Of a DNA stretch of 64,000 nucleotides, positions 7,418 through 15,598 are shown piece after piece. The notes below the pieces were generated by a model. The model did not search any database. It was not told the DNA's origin and saw only the letters and a list, made by a program, of their open reading frames with translations. Each line of letters begins with the position of its first letter. The stretch's first letter is position 1. The stretch covers positions 666,214 through 730,213 of the forward strand of contig NZ_FUYN01000001.1 of NCBI RefSeq assembly GCF_900168025.1, read 5' to 3'. The translations under genes and the position numbers were made by a program. Source of the stretch: Acetoanaerobium noterae (GTDB taxonomy: Bacteria; Bacillota; Clostridia; Peptostreptococcales; Filifactoraceae).

Positions 7418-7972
7418 CTATATATTCAACTTCATACTTTCTAAGCTTTTGACGATATTTGATGCTATTAGCCCTCCAATAGCTCCCGATAAAGCTGCAC
7501 TTGAAAATAAAAGCAGTAGCACAGTAGAAGGAAGCCTAAAAAATAGTAAATTAGAAATAGCTGTACCAGTTATATTCGCTGCCATACATCCAAAAATATA
7601 ATGCATAACAGTATATTTTTTGTCCCTGCATACTAGAAATACAAGGTCAGCAACTATCCCTGGGCAAGTATATGAAATAATACTCATAATTCCATGCGTA
7701 CCCATAGCTCCACTTGCTATTACTAAAATGCTCTGGACAACACCTATAAGTGTCCCTGTTCCAATTTTTTTTATATATCCAATTCCTAGAACAATCCAAA
7801 GCATGTAAAATCCTCCAGCAATAGCACCTCCTGGTATAAATAAAGGTCCTGTAAGAATATGGACTAGGGGCACTATAATTGGCTTTGTTGCTATCCCTAG
7901 AGAAGAGATAATTGCTATAATTACAAGGTCAAAAACTGTGTAATTTCCTAATAAGCTTTTTTCTCTATTCAT
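7418..7972 (-). CDS. ECF transporter S component, substrate unknown
   Basis: About 184 residues with five to six membrane segments, glycine-rich loops (GPLFIPGGAIAGGFYMLW, IASGAMGTHGIM) and no enzyme motif, as expected of a substrate-specific S component. The ATG at 7972 follows AGAGGT by 6 bases and is preferred to one 18 bases upstream. It has some resemblance to the thiamine/HMP-type S proteins, but I do not recognise a vitamin signature. It lies in the same operon as EcfT, both ATPases and MobB, so this importer probably serves the operon itself; a pterin, a flavin-related compound or a molybdenum species are all possible. Confidence 0.7.
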   Translation of the reverse strand: MNREKSLLGNYTVFDLVIIAIISSLGIATKPIIVPLVHILTGPLFIPGGAIAGGFYMLWIVLGIGYIKKIGTGTLIGVVQSILVIASGAMGTHGIMSIISYTCPGIVADLVFLVCRDKKYTVMHYIFGCMAANITGTAISNLLFFRLPSTVLLLLFSSAALSGAIGGLIASNIVKSLESMKLNI

Positions 7973-8000
7973 AAATACCTCTATAATCATTTATTTGATT

Positions 8001-8486
8001 TTACTCTAGAATAATCTCATCCACATGTTTTATCCAGCGCTGACTAAATGAATCTTTCCTTATTATTAGTTGAAATGGACCGTTTCCACCTTGTTTTTTT
8101 GACTTTAGATATTCTCCATCTCTTTCAAAGGTCAGATATACATTCCTTGGCATCATTATCTCTTCAAGTGGTAAAATTATCCGATATCCATCAGTTGCAT
8201 TAAAAGTAATATTCTTCATCTTTGTAATATCTATCCCTAAAGATGAGAATAATAAATTGATTTCGATACCCTTATATTCAGTTTCTTCTGGTTTTTTTCC
8301 ACTACTTCTCACTACCGCTGGAAATACAACTGTCTCTGGATGGTTATATATATATTCACTCTTTATGATTATATCTTCTTCATTTATTAATATATTTATG
8401 GACGCTTCTTCTTTTTTTGTTAGATTAAATATAAAAATAATAATTATTATTAGCAGCAAAGGAATTAAAATTTTTTTGAATTTCAT
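8001..8486 (-). CDS. Membrane-anchored sulfite-oxidase-fold domain protein
   Basis: 161 residues: an N-terminal membrane anchor (about 5-22) and one extracytoplasmic domain. The domain shows the operon's repeated pattern: TEYKGIEINLLFSSLGI, the strand NATDGYRIILPLEEI, then QGGNGPFQLII and QRWIKHVDEIILE. The PF00174-type enzymes carry a Cys before the KGV-like turn; here the region reads VVRSSGKKPEE, without any Cys in the whole protein. It is therefore unlikely to be a normal molybdoenzyme. It sits between the NapH-like protein (10 bases) and the S component, and resembles the gene at 5851. Confidence 0.62.
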   Translation of the reverse strand: MKFKKILIPLLLIIIIIFIFNLTKKEEASINILINEEDIIIKSEYIYNHPETVVFPAVVRSSGKKPEETEYKGIEINLLFSSLGIDITKMKNITFNATDGYRIILPLEEIMMPRNVYLTFERDGEYLKSKKQGGNGPFQLIIRKDSFSQRWIKHVDEIILE

Positions 8487-8496
8487 ACTTTACCTC

Positions 8497-9675
8497 TTAT
8501 TCTTTATCCAAAGCTTGACTAAGTCCACTTTTTACTCCATTTATAAAAGCTCTACTAGTTACTGTCGCTCCACTTACACCATCTATATTTAAACTTTGAG
8601 TTTCAATAATTTGAACTGTCATATTTTTATAAACCTCTTCATAATATCCAGGAGTTTCATTATGGCTTATAATGTCTATTTTATTTATTTTCTGGTTTTT
8701 TATAGTCAACCTAACCTTAATATTTCCTCCAAACCCTGCCCCAATACCGTTGTAGCTTCCATCTTTTATTCCCTTTAAATCCATAGCTCCTGAATACTCT
8801 TCATGTAATGGAATTGCCGGAAGACAGAAATATGTGAAAAGCATTAAGCCTATACCTATGGCTAAATAAGTGCTATTTTTCAGCTTTTTCCCAGCAAAGC
8901 TTACAAAGTAGCCTGAAGAATCCCTTAAACACGTCTTTTCCATACAGCTAAGACAGTTTATACACTCTGGCGATATATAAGTTGCTTCACTAGTGGTAAT
9001 ATCTACAGGGCAGCTTAAAAAACAATTTGAGCATCCATTGCAGGTTTTTTCTTTTTTAATTTTTAGAGGTCCAATGGCATAAAGAAGGCCTTGAATAGCT
9101 CCTAGTGGGCATAAACACCTGCAAAATACTCTTTTATAAATTAAAGATACTATTATGATTAAAACTAATAAAAATGTTCCTATTTGTAGATTTATTCCTA
9201 CGAAGATATTAGCAAAGGCTAGCCATACTGAAAGCTTTGAAATGTATTGCCCTAATCCAGAAATGCTTAGAATCAATATTAATATCAGTATGAAGTATTT
9301 AATAACTTCAGGAACAAAAAACTTACTTCTTGGAAGTTTCTTTTCTTTGATTCCAAATCTATTTCCAAGGGATTTAAAAAAATCCTGCATAGCACCTATG
9401 GGACAAATATATCCACAAAAAATTCTACCAAATAAAGTAGCAGTAACTACAATTGAAATTGTAAGTGCAATCGACTTTGTTATTCCCCTAAGCCTATATG
9501 TTACCTCTGTAAATGAGGATTTTAAAGCGCTCCATCCACCATAAGGATTTAAATCGCCTATAGATAGAAATTTAAAATCAATAAAATCATTTATGTATAA
9601 ACCATAGGTTACAAAATTTAAAACAATAAAAGAAGTTATCAATAATTGAATAAGGCTACGCTTTTTTAATCTCAT
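8497..9675 (-). CDS. NapH/RnfG-like membrane iron-sulfur protein with C-terminal FMN-binding domain
   Basis: 392 residues combining an electron-transfer membrane protein and an FMN-binding domain. The N-terminal part has about five membrane segments with two NapH-type motifs, CGYICPIGAMQDF and CRCLCPLGAIQGL. It is followed by two 4Fe-4S sites (CNGCSNCFLSCP; CINCLSCMEKTC), one more membrane segment near residue 275 and an FMN-binding domain whose DGVSGAT ends at Thr371. This matches the Dxx(S/T)GAT attachment consensus of ApbE-type flavinylation. It should move electrons from a cytoplasmic donor across the membrane to an external flavin. It overlaps the next upstream gene, a second FMN protein, by four bases. 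No apbE is in the window. Confidence 0.85.
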   Translation of the reverse strand: MRLKKRSLIQLLITSFIVLNFVTYGLYINDFIDFKFLSIGDLNPYGGWSALKSSFTEVTYRLRGITKSIALTISIVVTATLFGRIFCGYICPIGAMQDFFKSLGNRFGIKEKKLPRSKFFVPEVIKYFILILILILSISGLGQYISKLSVWLAFANIFVGINLQIGTFLLVLIIIVSLIYKRVFCRCLCPLGAIQGLLYAIGPLKIKKEKTCNGCSNCFLSCPVDITTSEATYISPECINCLSCMEKTCLRDSSGYFVSFAGKKLKNSTYLAIGIGLMLFTYFCLPAIPLHEEYSGAMDLKGIKDGSYNGIGAGFGGNIKVRLTIKNQKINKIDIISHNETPGYYEEVYKNMTVQIIETQSLNIDGVSGATVTSRAFINGVKSGLSQALDKE

Positions 9676-11249
9676 CGCTTTTCTATCCTTAATACATTCT
9701 CCATTAACTGAGTATCTTTATGAAATAAATACACATTTTTATCTTTGTAAGTAATATAGTAATTTGAAAGCTCTTTTAAATCTAATAAAATCTCAGAACC
9801 ATCTATATTGACTACATTCAAAGCTATGTCTTCTTCCCATATCATTCCCGAAGTAATTAGTACATCTTCAAGGAACAAACCCTGCTGTCCTTGTATTTCT
9901 TTTGTTCTAACAACTTTTTCCATGCTTTTGGGAAAGATTACTGCATCCTTTGTAGTTGAAAAATGAGTCATTTCTTTTACATTCATTCCAAGTTTAAAGT
10001 TTGGAGCTATGTTCATAGGTGCATTTTCCCCATCAACTTTAATGAAATACCTTTGTCTCACTATAGAAATCGTTTCATTTTTTATCAGTCCATCAGAAGC
10101 CGCCATGGTAAAAAAGCCTTTTTCATCCACAAAATCAAACTTATTTAGGATTTTCCCTATCTCAATAGATTTGTCTTTGCTTCCATAATACTCATAATAG
10201 TATGGTTCTATATCTCCTGTTAAAGCATCAAACATATAGACTTTATCTACCTCCTTAGGAGATATTTGTTCATATAAGTCTATACTCGAAACCATTTTCA
10301 CCCAGTAAGGCCCCATCTCATTTGGCAGTGCAACTCTAACAGGCTTTTCTTCTTCCTTTAATTCCTTTCCATCTACTTCCCAGACCAAAATAACTTCATT
10401 TGCTTCTAACTTTTCTCTGTCTATCATGGTATAGTAGCCATCTCTGCCTGTGATGCCCACTCCTTCAAATTTGCTTAAATCCAGCCCTTGCTTTTCTAGA
10501 ATAGTTCTAAGGCTCGGTCCTTTTACTTTCATAGGAGTCTTGGTTCCTGTAGTATTAATTAATACTACACTCATATCGAGCTGTTCAAAATCTTTTAGCT
10601 TTTTGGTATCAATTCTTTGAGAACCACCATCCCAGTTAATTACAAAGCTATTGACATCATTTTCCCAAATTTCTTGTGAAACTACATCAGGCACTTTTTC
10701 CATTTCTATGCCACGCACTTTATATTGATACGCTCCTATTGCAGCATTTACTGCATTAACAACTGCCTGTGAGCTCACTGTAGCACCCGTAACCTGAATT
10801 ATGTCCTCAGGTTTTTCCTTATCTAGTACGACTAGATTCAAATATTTATTTGCCCCTATACCTTTAAATCTTTCTAAAAACCAGTTTTCTTCTACATGCT
10901 CAGCATATCCAACTGTTTCATTGTGATTTAGTATTTCTATTCCTTTGAGTTCATCACTCTCGTCATCTAAGGCAGCCAATACTTCAATTGGGCCAACATA
11001 CCCAACACAACTAACTACAAAAGCCTTTATTACTCCATCTACCTCATATGCTCTTTTTACAGCTGGTAAATTAAGAGAAACAAATGTATCATCAGCTATA
11101 TCTTTTACTAATTTGATTTTTTGAGCCTCAGGATAAAACGCTTTGATTTTTAATTTTTCCTGCGACGCAGTATTGTTTAGAATAAATGAGCACCCAATTA
11201 CAGCAAGTATTATCCCCAAAATTATTATATAAAATTTTCTGTTTTTCAT
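9672..11249 (-). CDS. Extracytoplasmic FMN-binding and sulfite-oxidase-fold fusion, probable lipoprotein
   Basis: About 525 residues from the ATG at 11249 (a TTG 21 bases earlier is possible but lies inside the upstream gene). The N-terminus MKNRKFYIIILGIILAVIGC ends in a plausible lipobox. Residues about 50-165 form an FMN_bind-like domain with QVTGATVSS; the Thr of GAT is near residue 157, but the Asp of the Dxx(S/T)GAT consensus is missing. It is followed by one clear sulfite-oxidase-fold domain (VKGPSLRTILEKQGL, GRDGYYTMID, EMGPYWVKMVSSIDLY) and a second degenerate one. Its stop overlaps the NapH-like gene, suggesting that it receives electrons from that protein on the outer face. Confidence 0.72.
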   Translation of the reverse strand: MKNRKFYIIILGIILAVIGCSFILNNTASQEKLKIKAFYPEAQKIKLVKDIADDTFVSLNLPAVKRAYEVDGVIKAFVVSCVGYVGPIEVLAALDDESDELKGIEILNHNETVGYAEHVEENWFLERFKGIGANKYLNLVVLDKEKPEDIIQVTGATVSSQAVVNAVNAAIGAYQYKVRGIEMEKVPDVVSQEIWENDVNSFVINWDGGSQRIDTKKLKDFEQLDMSVVLINTTGTKTPMKVKGPSLRTILEKQGLDLSKFEGVGITGRDGYYTMIDREKLEANEVILVWEVDGKELKEEEKPVRVALPNEMGPYWVKMVSSIDLYEQISPKEVDKVYMFDALTGDIEPYYYEYYGSKDKSIEIGKILNKFDFVDEKGFFTMAASDGLIKNETISIVRQRYFIKVDGENAPMNIAPNFKLGMNVKEMTHFSTTKDAVIFPKSMEKVVRTKEIQGQQGLFLEDVLITSGMIWEEDIALNVVNIDGSEILLDLKELSNYYITYKDKNVYLFHKDTQLMENVLRIEKR

Positions 11250-11262
11250 TTTATCACTTACC

Positions 11263-12084
11263 TTACTCAACTATTATTCTATCAATATTAGAAACCCACT
11301 GAGGCTTATTTACATCGCCTGCTTCTTTTTGGCCTACTATAAGCTTATACGGTGGTCCATCTGCGACATCATATTCTATTCCCTTTTCTTCCCAGGCTAT
11401 AATCATGGGAAATTTTTTATTTGGATTGGTTTCATCAATATAATCTAATTTTTTTACCTGATTCACGGTAAATTCCATACTATATCCATCAGTGGCAATT
11501 AAAGTAATTTTTGATGCATTTGGAGAAATTTTTGCTTTTTGTTCTAGCAAGCTCCACAGCTTAACTCCCTTAAATAAGGTATGACCTGTTGTTCCGAAAC
11601 TATTTAATGAATAAAATTCATCTTCAAAAATAATATCATTCATCGATTTTAATTCAGCTAAGGTTAGATTAAGCTTGTTTGCGATATTACCTTGTATTTT
11701 TAAAGTATTTGCTTCTGCTTTTTCTTCTACCTTTTGAACTTCTGCTAAGCTAGGTTCTGCTGAATTAGTTTCTGCTATATCATTATTTTCTTGTTTTTCT
11801 GGTGCTTGAATTGGCTTAGGCTCCTTAGAACTTTCTAATTTTTCTTCAGAATCCTCTTTGTTAACATTGGAAGCTAATTCCTGAGAAATTTCTTCCTCAG
11901 GAATATTACTAGCACTGTCATCTTCTCCATTAACTTTTATGTCTTCATCTTTTGACTTAGTATTTTCAGTTTGCGTAGATACATCCACGGATTGCTCTGT
12001 ATTTTCTTTTGAAGTACATCCCCCTAGCATTAATATCCCAAGCAATAAAATTAATGCTAGTATACGTTTTGATTTAGATGGCAT
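11263..12084 (-). CDS. Lipoprotein with one sulfite-oxidase-fold domain
   Basis: 273 residues. The signal peptide ends with the lipobox LGGC (Cys 23). Residues 24-125 are a low-complexity spacer rich in Glu, Ser and Asn, long enough to hold the domain away from the membrane through the wall. The C-terminal 145 residues are a clean copy of the operon's domain: LTLAELKSMNDIIFEDEFYS, LFKGVKLWSLLEQKA, IATDGYSMEFT, then DGPPYKLIVG and QWVSNIDRIIV. The only Cys is the lipid-modified one, so the canonical Mo-ligand Cys is absent. It is 24 bases after the large propeller gene. Confidence 0.72.
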   Translation of the reverse strand: MPSKSKRILALILLLGILMLGGCTSKENTEQSVDVSTQTENTKSKDEDIKVNGEDDSASNIPEEEISQELASNVNKEDSEEKLESSKEPKPIQAPEKQENNDIAETNSAEPSLAEVQKVEEKAEANTLKIQGNIANKLNLTLAELKSMNDIIFEDEFYSLNSFGTTGHTLFKGVKLWSLLEQKAKISPNASKITLIATDGYSMEFTVNQVKKLDYIDETNPNKKFPMIIAWEEKGIEYDVADGPPYKLIVGQKEAGDVNKPQWVSNIDRIIVE

Positions 12085-12108
12085 CTTTGCTAGCCTCCTT
12101 TAAAAGGT

Positions 12109-15100
12109 TTATTCTTCTGACGAAATAGCTGCTCCTCCATTACTTCCTACAAAAATACTGTCTTTGTCTACATCAATATAATAAATATTATCCCATTGTC
12201 TACTTGGAAAGGTATTTGTCGAATCTATTTTTTTTAGAATTTTACCTACTTCTTCACTTACAAGTAGCCCACTTCTATGAGTTGCTATATATAATCTTCC
12301 TTTATGTTTTTTATCTGCTTGTATAGCTCTTATATCATCTTCTGAAGCTATGTCAGGAAATAAATCTTTTGCCTTATATACTTTTTTTACTCCATTTTTA
12401 ATGTAATCAATTTCTGCATGTCCTTGCCCTGGATAATTTCCTGATCTAGTTATCCATATACTGCCTTCACTGTCAATTGAAATACTCCTTACCCAGTTTG
12501 TTCCAAAAGACTTATTCTCAAAGTCAGTATACGTAGTGATTTTTCCTGTTTTATCAATATACTGATAGCCTCCTATATATTTAGGATTTTCAGTATCTCC
12601 TATAGTATCTGGATAAAACCCTATCCATACACCACCTTTGTCATCAGGCTCAATAGCATCCACAGAGCTTAGAATCAATCCATTTTTCTTAGTATATACC
12701 TTCCATAAATTATTTTTATCTATATATACTGCTCCACTTCCTGTTCCTATCCACATGCCACCTTTACCATCTAGCTCTAATTCTTGGACAAAATTCGAAG
12801 GAAGTAAAGAATTTTCAGTATTTAGAAGTTTCCAACTATCCCCACTTTTAACTAGTATTCCCTGTGGAGTTTGAGCTCCTCCAAGAGCCATCCAAAGTTC
12901 TCCATTTTCACGCTGTACTATAGCATAAGAAATATCGACAGTTACTTCTCCTCCATTGTCAGTTGTAATTTTTGTAAGATTGTTCCAACTTCCTTTGGGG
13001 GTCTTTATCGCTACTCCTGCATTGTTAGTTCCTACCCAAAGATTTCCATCCTTGTCTATCTCCATACATCTTACACTAGCTTCTGGTAATTCTTTTCCCG
13101 TGTCATTTTTATACAGCTTCCATATATTATTATCAGTTTCGTTTTTTGCTAAAGCAGAATCATTTGCGGTTCCAAAATTGAGTTGCTTAACATCTTTCAT
13201 TTCTGGAGCTTCATAATCTCCCGTTCCTACTACGATACAGTCTACCCATTTCACCCACATAGATTTACTTTCTTCAACTACTAATCTCAGTGGACCATAA
13301 GCATTGTTGTTAATATAGCCTGTACTTCCTTCATTTGGAACAAGAGGATAACCATCAACTGCATAAGCAAGTAATATTTTCTTTAGCTCTCCCTTGGAAT
13401 TAACACTTCCGTTTATAACCTGGTCCGTGCTTCGTAGAATTTGATTGTAGCTTTCTCCACTAAACACTCTTATACTTGGTGACTTAACTCCATCCTTAAG
13501 CTCTACTGCTTTTGATATCATATCCCAAAGAACTACTCCTTCAAACTCTCTAATTCCGTCTCCTGTATATATATCTCTAATAGCGTACTGCTTCATTTCT
13601 TCAACCTGCCTTAGAGTAAGAGTAACTGGCTGTTTTATCTGAGACCCAGTAATTCTAAGTGCTGGCTTATCTAGATATTCATCATATCCATTTTGATTAT
13701 GACTCCATGAATCACCTGCAGTCACATCTTTATGATTTGCTTTTCCTTCTATGCTACTTTTTATATCTGTAGATATAGATTTTCCTCCACCAATAATAAT
13801 TTCTTTTAGAAATTGTACTTGATTTGAACCATTAGTGTCATTGTAGTTGGTCTTTCCAAAAATTATTCTTAGTGGTCCACCATCATTTCCTAGGCCTGCA
13901 TTATATCCACTATCAGTAGGTCTAGTGACATATGGATATCCGTTGAATCCATATGCTAAAAGCACTGGCATTCCAGAGTTTAACGGCTTAACCTGATTTC
14001 CATCAAAGCTTCCGTCACCTTTATCCATAGCCTGCTTTTCGTAGTATCCATAGAGTGAACTATCCTTTATTTCTTTAATTGTCATAGGCGCAAAATTGTA
14101 ATTATCTGCTGCTATGAATTGAATACTAGTGGATTCATCTATATTTGGATCTATTCCAGCTTTAAGTAAGAGTTCCCATAGAGTAACACCTTTATACTTA
14201 TTGTAATACCAAAAATATTCGCTATTTGATAAACTATATTCCATTTCTAACTGAATATCCTTCATGGCTTCTAAATCCGACACTTTATACCTTACCTCTT
14301 TACTCATCTTATTGCCATGAATCACAATTTCATAGTCCGTGTACTTGGTGTCATTATATGGAGAATAAGTATGCTCATAAATATTTTTTGCATCTTTTTC
14401 TTCAACATACATATATGCAACATTAGAAAATTCCTTTGCATCTTCGCTCTCTTGCTTATAAATAAGTTTGAAGCAGCCATTATCGTTGTATTTATCAGGC
14501 TTAAATCCAACATCTGTATCTAAATAGACAAGAGGTACTCCATTGATACCATAGGATACTGTATACTTATCTGCCTCAGAAATTGGTACAGTAAGAATTG
14601 GCTGCCTTGATTTATTTTTGAACACAATATTTCCTGCATTAGGCTTTACTTTTACATAGTTGTCAATCAAGTGCTTAACATTCATTCCTTCATATGTGTT
14701 TTTGACAATCTTATTCTTTATTTTTTCAAAGGTTGTGACTATTCTTTGACCTTTCGAATCTTCTTCTATCTGTCTGAGCGATATAGCTCTATATCCCTCA
14801 ACAGCTGGCCCCTCTACTGTAAATGTTGCACTAGATATAGCATCGACATTGTAAGGCGCTCCTATATAGTCTATATGCTTATATGTGGATTTTATTGCTG
14901 GCTTTTCTAATGTAGATTCTTCTCCTATTGTAATTTTTACAACTTCTTTTCCCCACTTAGACATATTCATATCATCTATGTTTGTTTGCCCAAACAATAG
15001 TTTTGGAAAGTCTTTATCCAAATCACTATCTGTAAGAGCTCTATCTTTCCAACTTACTGGTGGCTTAAATTTATCCTTTGGAAAATCTGCTAAAACTGCT

Positions 15101-15525
15101 GTATATCTAGCAATCATTGGTGATACTTTTACTCTTTTAGCTTCTGTAAAATCACTTGAATAATATGTATTTTGTAGCTCACTTACTGATTTATTAAACT
15201 CAAATCCATCTGCACAAGTAAATTTTACTGTGTAATCCTTATCTGTTTTTAAATTGGTTTTTCCTATTAAATCAAATAAATCATAGCCTTTTGCCTTAAC
15301 TATCTTATGAAAACTTAAACTATTATTGGTAGAATAAAATCTTTCAGTCATTTTATACTTAGACCAGTCAGATGATGTTATTTTGACTTCGCTATGAATT
15401 CCACTGCCAGTAATTAATAGCTCTGTAGCTAAGCCTTCCGCAGATATAGGATTAAATACCATCAAAGAAAAAATCATGCATAATGTAAGTAAATAACTTA
15501 AGCCTTTCAACTTTCTCTTATCCAT
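12109..15525 (-). CDS. Secreted giant: four sulfite-oxidase-fold domains plus a beta-propeller
   Basis: 1138 residues from the ATG at 15525, which follows GGGAGAG; an ATG 24 bases upstream lacks a site. After a signal peptide ending ISA-EG there are four consecutive domains of the molybdopterin-binding-like fold. Copies three and four are clear (YKGVTLWELLLKAG / GGPLRIIFGKTN; FEGVVLWDMISKAV / YGPLRLVVEES / WVKWVDCIVV), the first two more divergent. The last 340 residues carry repeats such as DGNLWVGTNNAG, KGGMWIGTGSGAV, KGGVWIGF and EGSIWITRSG, the ligand-binding propeller type seen in two-component sensors, here without any kinase. No SLH or LPXTG anchor is visible. No copy has the Mo-ligand Cys. 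Confidence 0.72.
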   Translation of the reverse strand: MDKRKLKGLSYLLTLCMIFSLMVFNPISAEGLATELLITGSGIHSEVKITSSDWSKYKMTERFYSTNNSLSFHKIVKAKGYDLFDLIGKTNLKTDKDYTVKFTCADGFEFNKSVSELQNTYYSSDFTEAKRVKVSPMIARYTAVLADFPKDKFKPPVSWKDRALTDSDLDKDFPKLLFGQTNIDDMNMSKWGKEVVKITIGEESTLEKPAIKSTYKHIDYIGAPYNVDAISSATFTVEGPAVEGYRAISLRQIEEDSKGQRIVTTFEKIKNKIVKNTYEGMNVKHLIDNYVKVKPNAGNIVFKNKSRQPILTVPISEADKYTVSYGINGVPLVYLDTDVGFKPDKYNDNGCFKLIYKQESEDAKEFSNVAYMYVEEKDAKNIYEHTYSPYNDTKYTDYEIVIHGNKMSKEVRYKVSDLEAMKDIQLEMEYSLSNSEYFWYYNKYKGVTLWELLLKAGIDPNIDESTSIQFIAADNYNFAPMTIKEIKDSSLYGYYEKQAMDKGDGSFDGNQVKPLNSGMPVLLAYGFNGYPYVTRPTDSGYNAGLGNDGGPLRIIFGKTNYNDTNGSNQVQFLKEIIIGGGKSISTDIKSSIEGKANHKDVTAGDSWSHNQNGYDEYLDKPALRITGSQIKQPVTLTLRQVEEMKQYAIRDIYTGDGIREFEGVVLWDMISKAVELKDGVKSPSIRVFSGESYNQILRSTDQVINGSVNSKGELKKILLAYAVDGYPLVPNEGSTGYINNNAYGPLRLVVEESKSMWVKWVDCIVVGTGDYEAPEMKDVKQLNFGTANDSALAKNETDNNIWKLYKNDTGKELPEASVRCMEIDKDGNLWVGTNNAGVAIKTPKGSWNNLTKITTDNGGEVTVDISYAIVQRENGELWMALGGAQTPQGILVKSGDSWKLLNTENSLLPSNFVQELELDGKGGMWIGTGSGAVYIDKNNLWKVYTKKNGLILSSVDAIEPDDKGGVWIGFYPDTIGDTENPKYIGGYQYIDKTGKITTYTDFENKSFGTNWVRSISIDSEGSIWITRSGNYPGQGHAEIDYIKNGVKKVYKAKDLFPDIASEDDIRAIQADKKHKGRLYIATHRSGLLVSEEVGKILKKIDSTNTFPSRQWDNIYYIDVDKDSIFVGSNGGAAISSEE

Positions 15526-15547
15526 ACTTATCTCTCCCAACCTATGC

Positions 15548-15579
15548 AAATGAGCGAAAGCTGTTGCTATCGCTCATTT
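15548..15579 (-). repeat. 10-bp palindromic hairpin between the SLH and propeller genes
   Basis: AAATGAGCGA (15548-15557) and TCGCTCATTT (15570-15579) form a perfect 10-bp stem with a 12-base loop. It lies in the 73-base gap between two genes of one operon, the largest gap in that operon. There is no long U-run after it on the minus strand, so it may be a partial terminator, a processing site or an mRNA-stability element that lets the abundant surface protein be made in excess. Confidence 0.55.
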
Positions 15580-15598
15580 ACTTAATTCTAGACTGTTA

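Noticed and set aside
8001..15525. Calling the repeated domains sulfite oxidases or nitrate reductases
   Set aside because: The Mo-ligand cysteine and heme or dimerisation domains are missing, so catalysis of that kind is not supported.
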